Assembly: GCF_003385185.1 (NCBI RefSeq)
Contig: NZ_PQHZ01000026.1
Location: forward strand, 23,913-87,912
Direction of reading: 5' to 3'
DNA length: 64,000 nucleotides
Source of the DNA: Amycolatopsis palatopharyngis
GTDB lineage: Bacteria > Actinomycetota > Actinomycetes > Mycobacteriales > Pseudonocardiaceae
Each line of letters begins with the position of its first letter. Within the stretch, counting starts at the first letter, position 1. The translations under genes were made by a program, and so were the position numbers. Positions 24,499-32,621 of the stretch are shown piece by piece. The notes beneath the pieces are model-generated. The model had not been told where the DNA came from. It searched no databases and saw only the letters and a program-made list of their open reading frames with translations.

Positions 24499-26391
24499 TC
24501 AGGACAGGGCGTCCAGAATCTGCTGGCCGTACTTGGCGAGCTTGTTCTCCCCGACGCCACTGACGCCACCCAGCTCGGTCAGCGTCGAAGGCTGATCGGT
24601 GGCGATCTGGCGCAGTGTCGCGTCGTGGAAGATCACGTACGCCGGAACGCCCTGTTCCTTCGCCGTGGCGGCCCGCCAGCTACGAAGCTGCTCGAACCTG
24701 GCCGAGGCTTCGTCGGACAAATCGACCTTTGCCGCCGCCTTGGCCTTCGCGGTCCGCGTGTTTCGCGCCGCCCGTTCTGGTTCCTTACGCAGCAGCACGT
24801 CCCGCTGCCTGCCGAGCACCTCGCCGCTGGCGTCGGTGAGCACGAGCGCACCATAGTCGCCCTCCACGGCGAGCAGCCCCTGTGCGAGCAGCTGGCGCAC
24901 GACCCCACGCCACTCGGTGTCTCGCAGTTCGGTCCCCACGCCGAACACCGGCAGCGAATCGTGTTCGAACTGGGCCACCTTCGGCGTGCGTTTGCCGAGC
25001 AGGATGTCGATCACCTGGCCCGCGCCGAACTTCTGCCCCCGCTCGCGCTTGAGCCGGAACACGGTCGACAGCAGCTTCTGCGCGGCTACGGTGCCGTCCC
25101 AGGTCTGTGGCGGCGAAAGGCAGGTATCGCAGTTGCCGCACGGCGTGGAGTGCTGGCCGAAATAGGCGAGTAGTTGCACCCGGCGGCACTGCACGGTCTC
25201 GCACAGCGCGAGCATGGCGTCGAGGTGCGTGCCGAGCTTGCGGCGGTGCGCGGCGTCGCCCTCACTCGTGTCGATCATCTTGCGCTGCTGCACCACGTCC
25301 TGCAGTCCGTAGGCGAGCCAGGCGGTGGAGGGCAGCCCGTCGCGCCCGGCACGGCCGGTTTCCTGGTAGTAGCCCTCGACCGACTTCGGCAGATCCAGGT
25401 GCGCCACGAACCGCACGTCGGGTTTGTCGATGCCCATGCCGAACGCGATCGTGGCGACCACGACCAACCCGTCCTCCCTGAGGAAGCGGGACTGGTTGCG
25501 CGCGCGGGTACGCGAGTCGAGCCCCGCATGGTAGGGCACGGCGTCGATCCCGTTCTGCACAAGGAACTCCGCTGTCTTCTCCACCGAAGCCCTCGACAGG
25601 CAGTAGACGATCCCCGCGTCGCCCGCGTGCTCGGTCCGCAGCAGGTCGAGCAACTGCTTACGGGGCTCGTTCTTGCCCGCGATCCGGTACTGGATGTTCG
25701 GACGGTCGAAGCTCGCGACGAAATGGCGTCCCTGTTGCAGAGCGAGCCGCGTGGCGATCTCGGTGTGCGTCGCCTCGGTCGCCGTCGCGGTCAGTGCGAT
25801 CCTGGGGACCTCCGGCCAGCGCTCGTGCAGGCCGGACAGTGCGAGGTAGTCGGGCCGGAAGTCGTGTCCCCACTGGGCGACACAGTGCGCCTCGTCGATG
25901 GCGAACAGTGAGATCTTGCCCTGGTCGAGCAAGCGCAAGGTGGACTCCACCCGCAGTCGTTCCGGGGCCAGGTAGAGCAGGTCGAGTTCGCCGGAGAGGA
26001 ACGCCGATTCCACCGCACGGCGCTCGCCCGCGTCCTGTGTGGAGTTGAGGAATCCGGCGCGTACCCCCAGCGCGCGCAGCGCGTCGACCTGGTCCTGCAT
26101 CAACGCGATGAGCGGAGAGATCACGACGCCGACCCCGCTCCTGACGAGTGCGGGGATCTGGTAGCAGAGTGACTTGCCGCCACCGGTCGGCATCAGCACG
26201 AGGGCGTCGCCACCGCCGGCCACGTGCTCGATGATGTCCTGCTGTTCGCCCCGGAACGTGTCGTAGCCGAAAACGCGGCGCAGGATCCGCAGTGCGTCAC
26301 TCAGGTCGGTGTCGAGATCGGTGGATGCCACCCGGCGATCGTACGAGGTGTGACCGACAGGGCGGCCGAGCGCCGCGGGTTGCGCGGTCAT
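24499..26391 (-). CDS. recQ: RecQ family ATP-dependent DNA helicase
   Basis: A 630-residue helicase with Walker A GGGKS (Lys73), DEAH box with CVAQWGHDFRPDY downstream (near 165-180), motif VI TGRAGRDG, a zinc module (CRR...CGNCDTC), the RQC winged helix, and a C-terminal HRDC domain ending in LTELGGVSGVGENKLAKYG. It unwinds 3'-to-5' and acts in recombination and fork repair. ATG 26391 is the longest start; GTG 26331 would trim a 20-residue non-conserved tail and neither has a strong ribosome site. Full domain set and length are normal. Confidence 0.95.
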   Translation of the reverse strand: MTAQPAALGRPVGHTSYDRRVASTDLDTDLSDALRILRRVFGYDTFRGEQQDIIEHVAGGGDALVLMPTGGGKSLCYQIPALVRSGVGVVISPLIALMQDQVDALRALGVRAGFLNSTQDAGERRAVESAFLSGELDLLYLAPERLRVESTLRLLDQGKISLFAIDEAHCVAQWGHDFRPDYLALSGLHERWPEVPRIALTATATEATHTEIATRLALQQGRHFVASFDRPNIQYRIAGKNEPRKQLLDLLRTEHAGDAGIVYCLSRASVEKTAEFLVQNGIDAVPYHAGLDSRTRARNQSRFLREDGLVVVATIAFGMGIDKPDVRFVAHLDLPKSVEGYYQETGRAGRDGLPSTAWLAYGLQDVVQQRKMIDTSEGDAAHRRKLGTHLDAMLALCETVQCRRVQLLAYFGQHSTPCGNCDTCLSPPQTWDGTVAAQKLLSTVFRLKRERGQKFGAGQVIDILLGKRTPKVAQFEHDSLPVFGVGTELRDTEWRGVVRQLLAQGLLAVEGDYGALVLTDASGEVLGRQRDVLLRKEPERAARNTRTAKAKAAAKVDLSDEASARFEQLRSWRAATAKEQGVPAYVIFHDATLRQIATDQPSTLTELGGVSGVGENKLAKYGQQILDALS

Positions 26392-26430
26392 GGTGATCGC
26401 GCAACCGAGTTCCAGGACGGCTGCTGACAG

Positions 26431-26757
26431 TCAGGGGAGAGCGGGGTCGAGGCACTCCTCGCCAGGGTCGACTGCGAGTACGACCTGCACGAGTTCGCCG
26501 AGCGCGCGGGCGAGGTGGGGATCTGCCAACGCGTAGTGGACCTGCCTGCCCTCGTAGGTCGCCACCACGATGCCGCAGCCACGCAGGCACGACAGGTGGT
26601 TGGACACGTTCGATTTGCTCAGCTCGAGGCGTTCGGCGAGCTGGCCCGGATAGTGCACGCCGTCGAGCAGCGCCACCATGATCCGGCAACGGGTAGGGTC
26701 GGCCAGCGCGCGGCCCAAGCGGGCCAGCGCGGACTCCCGCGTCTCACTGGTGAGCAT
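26431..26757 (-). CDS. cmtR: CmtR, Cd(II)/Pb(II)-sensing ArsR/SmtB repressor
   Basis: A 108-residue ArsR-family regulator nearly colinear with M. tuberculosis CmtR. The sensing cysteines are exactly placed: Cys57 and Cys61 in LSCLRGCG, plus Cys102 near the C-terminus; Cys24 is also kept. The winged helix ends in YEGRQVHYALADPHLARALGEL. In mycobacteria CmtR represses a metal P-type ATPase, but no such pump lies within this window. There is no Shine-Dalgarno upstream; TACTGT seven bases before the ATG suggests a leaderless transcript. Confidence 0.93.
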   Translation of the reverse strand: MLTSETRESALARLGRALADPTRCRIMVALLDGVHYPGQLAERLELSKSNVSNHLSCLRGCGIVVATYEGRQVHYALADPHLARALGELVQVVLAVDPGEECLDPALP

Positions 26758-26845
26758 GGAAGGAACAGTACACTTGCTGGTGACATGTCCGACGATTTAT
26801 CCGGCAAGCTGGCGTAACCGGCGGGCGAAGAGGACCGTCGATGCC

Positions 26846-27088
26846 ATGGCACTTCCACCCGGCGCAGGCGAGGAACTCGCGCGCAGGGTCCTCAACAGGG
26901 CGAACAGCCGGGCCAACCTGGACGACTATGTCGGTGTCCGGCAAGCCACCTGCGGCGATGGCGCAGCGGACATCCGCGGGGATCTCTTCGCTGAGTACGG
27001 CGGGAACGGCCAGGATGCGGAGGCCGAGCGCGTGGTCGCGATGGTGAACGCCGCCGCCGACGAGCGGGCCGACCCCGACCTCGGTTGA
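26846..27088 (+). CDS. hypothetical 80-residue protein divergent from cmtR
   Basis: A frame from ATG 26846 encoding a charged, helical-looking protein (EELARRVLNRANSRANLDDY, then EAERVVAMVNAAADERAD). It has no hydrophobic segment and no domain I know. It is divergent from cmtR with an 88-bp gap, and its stop abuts the ANTAR gene stop on the other strand. A competing frame starts five bases earlier but looks less protein-like. Moderate support only. Confidence 0.45.
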   Translation: MALPPGAGEELARRVLNRANSRANLDDYVGVRQATCGDGAADIRGDLFAEYGGNGQDAEAERVVAMVNAAADERADPDLG

Positions 27089-27358
27089 TCAGTCGGCTTC
27101 GGCGTTCGAGGGTGAACCGAGTGCGCTCGGATCCAGTTTCCCTTCGGTGACGGCACGGGCGACCTCGGGCAGTGGGCGCCTCTGCCGCAGCGCGTAGTCC
27201 GACAACGCGGCCCGGGCCCGGTGCTGATCGGTGTCCAGGGTCCCCGCCACCAGCCCGACGGCGTGCGACACCAGTACCCGATCGTTGAGCGCGGTCAACG
27301 TCTGCTCCGCGAGTCTGCTCGAACGGCGCAGGTCCCGTTCCTTGTGCGCACTGACCAT
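27089..27358 (-). CDS. stand-alone ANTAR-domain RNA-binding protein
   Basis: An 89-residue protein consisting almost only of an ANTAR domain: LVSHAVGLVAGTLDTDQHRARAALSDYALRQRRPLPEVARAV covers the three-helix fold that binds two-hexaloop RNA antiterminators. There is no GAF or receiver domain, so the sensing partner must be separate. Isolated ANTAR proteins are common in actinomycetes. No hexaloop RNA target was located nearby. Confidence 0.8.
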   Translation of the reverse strand: MVSAHKERDLRRSSRLAEQTLTALNDRVLVSHAVGLVAGTLDTDQHRARAALSDYALRQRRPLPEVARAVTEGKLDPSALGSPSNAEAD

Positions 27359-27445
27359 CGGGCGCCGGGCGCCACTGGTGGGGCTGTTGCCGCTGCGGCT
27401 GATCCGGGTTCCGCGCCGCGACCGCGCTGATGTCCGCCGCCCGGT

Positions 27446-28072
27446 TCAGCGGACTCCCGCTGGCCGGAACTGGACGCTGATGCGTGGCCCGACGGATTTC
27501 CGCGTCTTCGGAACCGCATGCTCCCAGGTTCGCTGGCAGGAACCGCCCATCACGATCAGATCGCCGTGCCCGAGGCTGTAGCGGTGGGTGGGGCCACCGG
27601 AGCGGGGCCGGAGCAGCAGTGGGCGGGCCGCGCCGACGGACAGTATCGCGACCATCGTGTCCTCGGTCCTGCCGCGGCCGATCGTGTCCCCGTGCCAGGC
27701 GACACTGTCGCTTCCGTCGCGGTAGAAACACAAACCGGCGGTGCGGAAGCGCTCACCGAGCTCACCCGCGTAGTGCAGGTTCAATGCCGCGCGGGCGTCC
27801 TCCAGTATCGGGTCCGGCAGCGGTGCGTCCTCCGGGTAGTGGCTGAGCAGGCGTGGGACATCGACGACGCGGTCGTACATCTGGCGGCGTTCCGCCTGCC
27901 AGGCGACGTCGGTGACCAGCCGCTCGAACACCGCGTCCGCACCGGTCAGCCAGCCTGCGGCGACGTCCACCCACGCGCCGTCGCCGAGCGTGGTGCGGCG
28001 CAGCGCGGTGAGCGGTCCGAGGCCGATCTCGGCACCGTCACCGAGCAGCGAGCCCTGCAGCGCGTCGTGCAT
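27446..28072 (-). CDS. AlkB-like Fe(II)/2-oxoglutarate dioxygenase
   Basis: A 208-residue dioxygenase. The iron ligands are in WHGDTIG (HxD) and WEHAVPK (distal His), and the 2-oxoglutarate arginine is in ISVQFRP near the C-terminus. FYRDGSDSVAWHGD is the usual AlkB/ALKBH2-type context. It would repair alkylated bases by oxidative demethylation. ATG 28072 is preferred; GTG 28090 is immediately next to the SOS-like box and is less likely. The LexA-like site 21-36 bp upstream suggests DNA-damage induction. Confidence 0.85.
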   Translation of the reverse strand: MHDALQGSLLGDGAEIGLGPLTALRRTTLGDGAWVDVAAGWLTGADAVFERLVTDVAWQAERRQMYDRVVDVPRLLSHYPEDAPLPDPILEDARAALNLHYAGELGERFRTAGLCFYRDGSDSVAWHGDTIGRGRTEDTMVAILSVGAARPLLLRPRSGGPTHRYSLGHGDLIVMGGSCQRTWEHAVPKTRKSVGPRISVQFRPAGVR

Positions 28073-28092
28073 GCGGTCACCGTACCTCACGA

Positions 28093-28108
28093 TCGAACAG
28101 ATGTTCTA
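28093..28108 (-). promoter_or_regulatory. LexA/SOS-like box upstream of the AlkB-like gene
   Basis: TCGAACAGATGTTCTA matches the actinobacterial SOS consensus TCGAAC-N4-GTTCGA at 11 of 12 defined bases; the only change is in the right arm, GTTCTA. It lies directly upstream of the dioxygenase start and overlaps the expected promoter. Confidence 0.7.
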
Positions 28109-28210
28109 CTTCAAGGTTCGCGCTGTGTGGTGATTCGGCAGCCGGGGAGCGGGTAGCCCAGCGTCGGCGCGCGGGATCGCGGGCCGAGATCGAGGCGTGG
28201 AGGTGCGGTG

Positions 28211-28456
28211 ATGACGCCAGCAGGCGATCGGCCGAGCGAACAACAGGAAGCGGTCGAGTCCGGGGCCGGGCCCCGCTCGGGAACTGAGGCAGCCGGTACG
28301 CCGGGCCAGGAGAGCGAGACGCCCGCACCCCAGTTCACCCCGGCAGGCGACGAGGGGACCGGTCGGGACCGCGAGACCGATCAGGTCGCCGATCCGGCCG
28401 GGGTGGAAAAGCCCGGTGACCCGGAGGAGCGGGCGATGCGGATCGAGAACGAGTAG
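28211..28456 (+). CDS. small disordered acidic protein
   Basis: An 81-residue protein, almost entirely hydrophilic and rich in Glu, Gly, Pro and Asp, with no hydrophobic core and therefore probably disordered. ATG 28211 follows GGAGGTGCGGTG. Proteins of this kind are frequent in stress-regulated small-gene clusters of actinomycetes. No function can be assigned. Confidence 0.55.
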   Translation: MTPAGDRPSEQQEAVESGAGPRSGTEAAGTPGQESETPAPQFTPAGDEGTGRDRETDQVADPAGVEKPGDPEERAMRIENE

Positions 28457-28472
28457 CGGGCCATCGCGGGGG

Positions 28473-28494
28473 ACCGCGGTTCAGCTGCCGCGGT
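28473..28494. terminator. short hairpin between convergent small genes
   Basis: ACCGCGG (28473-28479) and CCGCGGT (28488-28494) form a seven-base stem between the stops of the convergent genes ending at 28456 and 28481. It overlaps the last codons of the latter. It is weak but well placed as a bidirectional terminator. Confidence 0.4.
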
Positions 28495-28801
28495 TCTCGC
28501 CCAGTTCCTCCACGATCGGGTGGCTGGGTGTCTCCTTCTCTTGCTCCGCGACGCCGGGTTTGGTGTGGTCCTTCCGTTGCGCGGCTCGTTCGGCATCCGT
28601 CCGGTCGTCCTCCAGCGGCACCGAACGCACGACCTCGGTGAGATTCGAGTACTCCACCGGTGGGATGGACCGGATAGCTCGCACGGTCTCGGCATCCGCC
28701 TGTGCGCGTTCCGCGTACCGGACGAGATCGTCCTTGCTCGCGGGGAAGTCGGCCTCGTTGAGCGCGCTGCGCAGCCGGTCGGCGTCGGTCGTCTGATGCA
28801 T
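28481..28801 (-). CDS. DUF2795 small protein
   Basis: A 106-residue protein whose first half (LRSALNEADFPASKDDLVRYAERAQADAETVRAIRSIP) has the helical DUF2795 pattern and whose second half is a charged tail. ATG 28801 follows GGAGGTGATCGC, which overrides the longer frame. A promoter matching the stress-sigma (SigB/SigF) consensus lies 22 bp upstream, suggesting general-stress control. Molecular function is unknown. Confidence 0.8.
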   Translation of the reverse strand: MHQTTDADRLRSALNEADFPASKDDLVRYAERAQADAETVRAIRSIPPVEYSNLTEVVRSVPLEDDRTDAERAAQRKDHTKPGVAEQEKETPSHPIVEELGENRGS

Positions 28802-28822
28802 GCGATCACCTCCGGCGGTCGC

Positions 28823-28848
28823 ATACCCCCCGGTCGGGGCGCCGAAAC
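28823..28848 (-). promoter_or_regulatory. stress-sigma (SigB/SigF-type) promoter
   Basis: On the minus strand GTTT at 28848-28845, a 16-base spacer, and GGGTAT at 28828-28823 match the GTTT-N15-17-GGGTAT consensus of actinobacterial SigB/SigF promoters. It drives the DUF2795 gene starting at 28801. Confidence 0.65.
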
Positions 28849-28949
28849 CGCTGGCGGAAGGCGTCTTCGCGGTCCGGTGAAACCTGGGGGTGTAGACGTG
28901 CCGGTGTGGGGAATACCACTTCGGTGTCTGTCCCTTCTCGACTGATGAA

Positions 28950-29150
28950 ATGAGACCGATGAACACGCGAATCGCGTTCAAGAAGCACTCCCCGTCCCTG
29001 CCCTGCGAGCGCTGTGGTTACGACAGCCTCACGGTGGCCGCTCTGATCAGCGAGGACGGGTCCGTGATCGGGCAGACGCTGGTCTGCACGACCTGCCGGG
29101 AGCGCAGGCGCGCGGACGCGGGCGGCACCGTTCCTGTCCAGCGCTCCTGA
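28950..29150 (+). CDS. small zinc-ribbon protein
   Basis: A 66-residue protein with two CxxC knuckles (PCERCGYDS and VCTTCRE) spaced by about 28 residues, a minimal zinc ribbon. It starts at ATG 28950 (or ATG 28959). It is divergent from the DUF2795 gene. A weak GGGAAT stress-type -10 lies at 28909-28914. Nucleic-acid or protein binding is possible; there is no direct evidence. Confidence 0.6.
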   Translation: MRPMNTRIAFKKHSPSLPCERCGYDSLTVAALISEDGSVIGQTLVCTTCRERRRADAGGTVPVQRS

Positions 29151-29159
29151 CCGCCACAG

Positions 29160-30614
29160 GTGCACACCCGCCCACAAAGCAGGTGCGCCGTGCTGGGTGC
29201 CGGGGGCTACCTCGGATCCCAGCTGGTTCCGGTCCTGGTCCGGCACGGGCATCGGGTGACGGCGGTGGTGCGGAAACCGGACGCCGGGCTCGCCGCTCTG
29301 CGGGGAGTCGAGCTGTTCGTAGCCGATGCCACCGACGAGGCCGCGGTACGCCGCGCCGTGAGCGGCGCCGACACCGTCTACTACCTCGTGCACTCACTGG
29401 CCGTCGCGAACTTCGCGGAGGTTGACCGCGTCGCCGCGAACGTCCTGGCGCGTGTGGCCGCCGACGCGGGCGTGCGTCAGATCGTCTATGTCGGCGGTAC
29501 CCGTCCCGTGGACGGGCGGGTGCCGTCCACGCACCTGGCCTCCCGGGCCGAGGTGGGCGACATTCTCACGCGGGCGCCGGTGCCCGCGCTGGTGCTGCAG
29601 GCTTCCATGATCGTCGGAGCGGGCTCGGCCAGCTTCGAGCTGCTCAGCCGGTTCGCCGGCCAGGGTCCATTGGTGCCCTACCCGTCCTGGATGAACCACC
29701 GCAGCGCTCCTGTCGCGGTGAGCGACGTGCTGCACTACCTCGTCGCGGCGGCCGAGCGCCCCGATCCCGTCAACGGCGTGTTCGACCTCTCGGGGCCCGA
29801 GGAGCTGACCTACTTCCGGCTCGTTCAGCGCTGCGCGCGGGTGGCGGGACTACGCACCCGGCTGCCGGTTCCGGCTCCGCTGTGGTCGCACCGGCTGGCC
29901 GGCCACCTCGCCGGGGCGTTGACTCCGGTACCCGCCGCGGTCGCGAAGGCACTGTTCGCTTCGCTGGACCACGACCTGGTGGCCTCCGCCCGGCCCGTCA
30001 CGGACGTGTTGCCCCCGCCAGCGGAGGGACCGTCCAGTCTGGACAAGGCGATCCGGCGTGCCACCGCGACACCGGAACCACGTTCGCCTGCCGGACCACA
30101 GGGGTCCTACGTGGACGATCGTTCGGCGGCCTGTGCGGCTAGCGCGGACGAACTGTGGCGGGTCATCACCGGTATCGGCGGTGAACAGGGCTGGCACAAC
30201 GTTCCCCTGCTCTGGGCGGCCCGCGGGGCGCTCGACCACCTGGTCGGGGGAGTCGGGCTGTACCGGGGAAGAGCGGCGGAACTAAAGGCGGGTGACGTCG
30301 TGGACTTCTGCACGGTACGTGTGCGCGACGACGAGAGACGCCGCCTGGTCCTGCGGGCGGACCTGCGGACGCCCGGCGAGACCCTGCTGGAACTGACCGC
30401 CGTCGCGGCGGGCACGGGCAGCAGATACCACCAGCGAATCGTGTTCATCCCGGAAGGGGTCGCAGGGCGGCTCTACTGGCGGCTGCAGAAACCCGTGCAC
30501 GATCTCGTGTTCGCGGTGATGGCCCACAACATCACCGCCCACGCGAGCCGCGTCCGTGCCGTTCGTCCGTCGCCGGGGCCGGCGGACCGGCCGGCTCGCG
30601 CACAGCGGAGATGA
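29160..30614 (+). CDS. NAD(P)-binding SDR fused to DUF2867
   Basis: A 484-residue fusion. The N-terminal atypical extended SDR has LGAGGYLGSQLVPVLVRHGH, the GADTVYYLVHSL strand and a UDP-sugar-like epimerase ending (residues 1-290). The C-terminal DUF2867 domain (about 320-470) has WRVITGIGGEQGW and RLYWRLQKPVHDLVF. This layout is common in actinobacteria and its reaction is unknown. GTG 29160 gives the full nucleotide-binding strand. Confidence 0.88.
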   Translation: MHTRPQSRCAVLGAGGYLGSQLVPVLVRHGHRVTAVVRKPDAGLAALRGVELFVADATDEAAVRRAVSGADTVYYLVHSLAVANFAEVDRVAANVLARVAADAGVRQIVYVGGTRPVDGRVPSTHLASRAEVGDILTRAPVPALVLQASMIVGAGSASFELLSRFAGQGPLVPYPSWMNHRSAPVAVSDVLHYLVAAAERPDPVNGVFDLSGPEELTYFRLVQRCARVAGLRTRLPVPAPLWSHRLAGHLAGALTPVPAAVAKALFASLDHDLVASARPVTDVLPPPAEGPSSLDKAIRRATATPEPRSPAGPQGSYVDDRSAACAASADELWRVITGIGGEQGWHNVPLLWAARGALDHLVGGVGLYRGRAAELKAGDVVDFCTVRVRDDERRRLVLRADLRTPGETLLELTAVAAGTGSRYHQRIVFIPEGVAGRLYWRLQKPVHDLVFAVMAHNITAHASRVRAVRPSPGPADRPARAQRR

Positions 30615-30692
30615 ACCCGCCCAGGGCTCGGCTGACCCTTCGGTGCGATTGGATCCTTCGGCAGCGGCTACCCGGCAGGCACAGGAATACGC

Positions 30693-31634
30693 GTGGATCC
30701 TGCCGACGACCACCGGGAGTTCGGGTTGACCGAGCGGAAGCAGCACCGACACCAGGAGGCGTCCCCCGGGCCTGGCACCTGGTGGGCGGTCGCGAAAGGA
30801 GTTGTGCACGAGATCCGCGAGGACCAGCTGATGCTGGCCGCTGCCGGTATCGCCTTCTTCGGCATGCTCGCGCTGGTGCCGGCGCTGATCGCGCTGCTCA
30901 CGATCTTCGCGCTGGTCGCCGACGCCCAGTACGTCCGCGACCAGATCGAACCCATCGTGTCCGCGCTGCCCGGCGGCGCGAGCGATCTTGTCGTCCGGCA
31001 GCTGCGTTCCGCCGCGGAACTCGGCGACAGCGGCCTGACCTTCGGGCTGCTGGCCAGTGTCGTCGCGGTGCTGTGGAGCACGTCCACGGCGATGCGGGCA
31101 CTCATCGGTGGCATCAACCGTGCCTACGACCGCCCGGAGACCAGGGGGTTCCTCCGGCTGCGCGGCCTCGCGCTGGTGCTGACCCTCGGCGCCCTCGTGG
31201 TCGTGGCGATCGCGCTCGGCACGGTCGCGGCGCTGCCGGTCGTGCTGAACGTGCTGGGCGTCCCGGATAGCGCGCGGTGGATCGTGAGCGCGGTCCGCTG
31301 GCTCGGGCTCCTCGTGCTGATCAGTGCCGCGCTCACCGTGCTCTACCGGTACGCGCCCGATCGGGAGCACCGGAGGTGGCGCTGGTACAGCGCGGGAACG
31401 GCGGCGGCGGTGCTGCTCTGGCTCGCCGGTTCCGTGGCCTTCTCCTTCTATGTCGAAGGTTTCGGCCGCTACCAGGGGACCTACGGGACCCTGGCCGGCA
31501 TTGTCGTGTTGCTGCTGTGGCTGTACCTGTCGTCCTTCTCGGTGCTCTTCGGCGCCGAGGTCGACGCGGTACTGCGGCGTGGGCCGCGCGTCCGGGACGG
31601 CGCCCGGCGGATAGGCCGGCGGCACAACGGGTAG
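30693..31634 (+). CDS. YihY/BrkB family membrane protein
   Basis: A 313-residue protein with six hydrophobic segments. It opens with DQLMLAAAGIAFFGMLALVPALIALLTIF and includes STSTAMRALIGGINRAYDRPETRGF, the family hallmark, plus WLYLSSFSVLFGAEVDAVL near the end. Older annotations call these ribonuclease BN, which is incorrect. GTG 30693 has AGGA five bases upstream. It is probably co-transcribed with the PPC-domain gene at 31679, 44 bp downstream. Confidence 0.9.
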   Translation: MDPADDHREFGLTERKQHRHQEASPGPGTWWAVAKGVVHEIREDQLMLAAAGIAFFGMLALVPALIALLTIFALVADAQYVRDQIEPIVSALPGGASDLVVRQLRSAAELGDSGLTFGLLASVVAVLWSTSTAMRALIGGINRAYDRPETRGFLRLRGLALVLTLGALVVVAIALGTVAALPVVLNVLGVPDSARWIVSAVRWLGLLVLISAALTVLYRYAPDREHRRWRWYSAGTAAAVLLWLAGSVAFSFYVEGFGRYQGTYGTLAGIVVLLLWLYLSSFSVLFGAEVDAVLRRGPRVRDGARRIGRRHNG

Positions 31635-31678
31635 CCGTCGAACACATTCACGCGGTCGTCATTGGAAGGAGCCGGACA

Positions 31679-32110
31679 ATGCGCAGCAAACTGCTGGGGG
31701 ACGGGCCGCCACGCACGCACGTGGTGGTGCTCGACACCGGGGAGGACGTGCTCGCGGAACTCGGCGCGTTCGCCGAGGCCGAGGGCCTGCACGCGGCGAG
31801 CTTCACCGCGATCGGCGCGTTCCGGTCGGTCACCCTTGGCTACTTCGACCTCGACGAGCGGCGCTACTTGGAGAACCCGGTGGCCGAGCAGGTCGAGGTC
31901 CTGACCCTCGCGGGAAACATCGTCGCGGGGGAGGACGGCAGGAAGCTGCACGCGCACGGGGTGGTCGGTCTGCGCGACGGCACCACCCGCGGCGGGCACC
32001 TGCTCGCCGCCGTCGTGCGCCCCACGCTGGAGGTGATGGTCACCGAATCCCCGCGTCAGGTGACTCGCCGGTTCGACGAGAGCGTCGGACTGGCACTGAT
32101 CGACCTGTGA
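31679..32110 (+). CDS. PPC/DUF296 domain protein
   Basis: A 143-residue single-domain protein. LGAFAEAEGLHAASFTAIGAF and LHAHGVVGLRDGTTRGGHLL are the conserved DUF296 (PCC/PPC) segments found in plant AT-hook proteins and in many bacterial stand-alone proteins, which form trimers. The His-containing HAHG motif may bind metal. ATG 31679 follows GGAAGGAGCC. Biological role is unknown. Confidence 0.88.
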   Translation: MRSKLLGDGPPRTHVVVLDTGEDVLAELGAFAEAEGLHAASFTAIGAFRSVTLGYFDLDERRYLENPVAEQVEVLTLAGNIVAGEDGRKLHAHGVVGLRDGTTRGGHLLAAVVRPTLEVMVTESPRQVTRRFDESVGLALIDL

Positions 32111-32193
32111 GGACCCGAGCCCGAGCGCACGCTGCGAGTACGGCGATTGGTACGCGAGGTGTTGGGTAACCCGTGCGCCGAGGAGGTTTCGAG

Positions 32194-32583
32194 ATGAGCA
32201 AGAACAGCGACACCGAGTCGCGCACCGGCAAGAACGAGTCGAACTCACTGAAGTACGCGCAGGAGATCCAGTCCCCGGACGACCAGCCGGAGCGCGCGGG
32301 GCGCAGCCTTGCCACCACGAACCACGACGTGATCAAGAAGTGGGCCGAGGCACGCGACGCCAGACCCGCGACCGTGCCGGGTACCGAGCACGGTGAACGC
32401 CTCGGTGTGCTCAGGTTCGACTTCCCCGGTTACGGCGGAGACGATCTCAAGGAGGTCAGCTGGGACGAGTGGTTCGACACGTTCGATCAGCGGCAGCTGA
32501 ACTTCCTGTATCAGGAGGAGCGTAAGGACGGCCAGCGGAGCAACTTCTTCCGGCTGGAGAATCCCGGCCGCGAGGACGCCTGA
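32194..32583 (+). CDS. conserved hypothetical actinobacterial protein
   Basis: A 129-residue soluble protein. After a disordered N-terminus comes RSLATTNHDVIKKWAEARDA, GVLRFDFPGYGG, WDEWFDTFDQRQLNFLYQEE and a final SNFFRLEN. I recognise this as a widespread actinobacterial family often mislabelled as a glucan branching enzyme; it has no glycosyl hydrolase fold. ATG 32194 follows GAGGAGGTTTCGAG. It sits with other small stress-type genes. Confidence 0.75.
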   Translation: MSKNSDTESRTGKNESNSLKYAQEIQSPDDQPERAGRSLATTNHDVIKKWAEARDARPATVPGTEHGERLGVLRFDFPGYGGDDLKEVSWDEWFDTFDQRQLNFLYQEERKDGQRSNFFRLENPGREDA

Positions 32584-32621
32584 TCCGCGACCGGTCGGGA
32601 CGTGATGTGTGAGGAGTGAAC

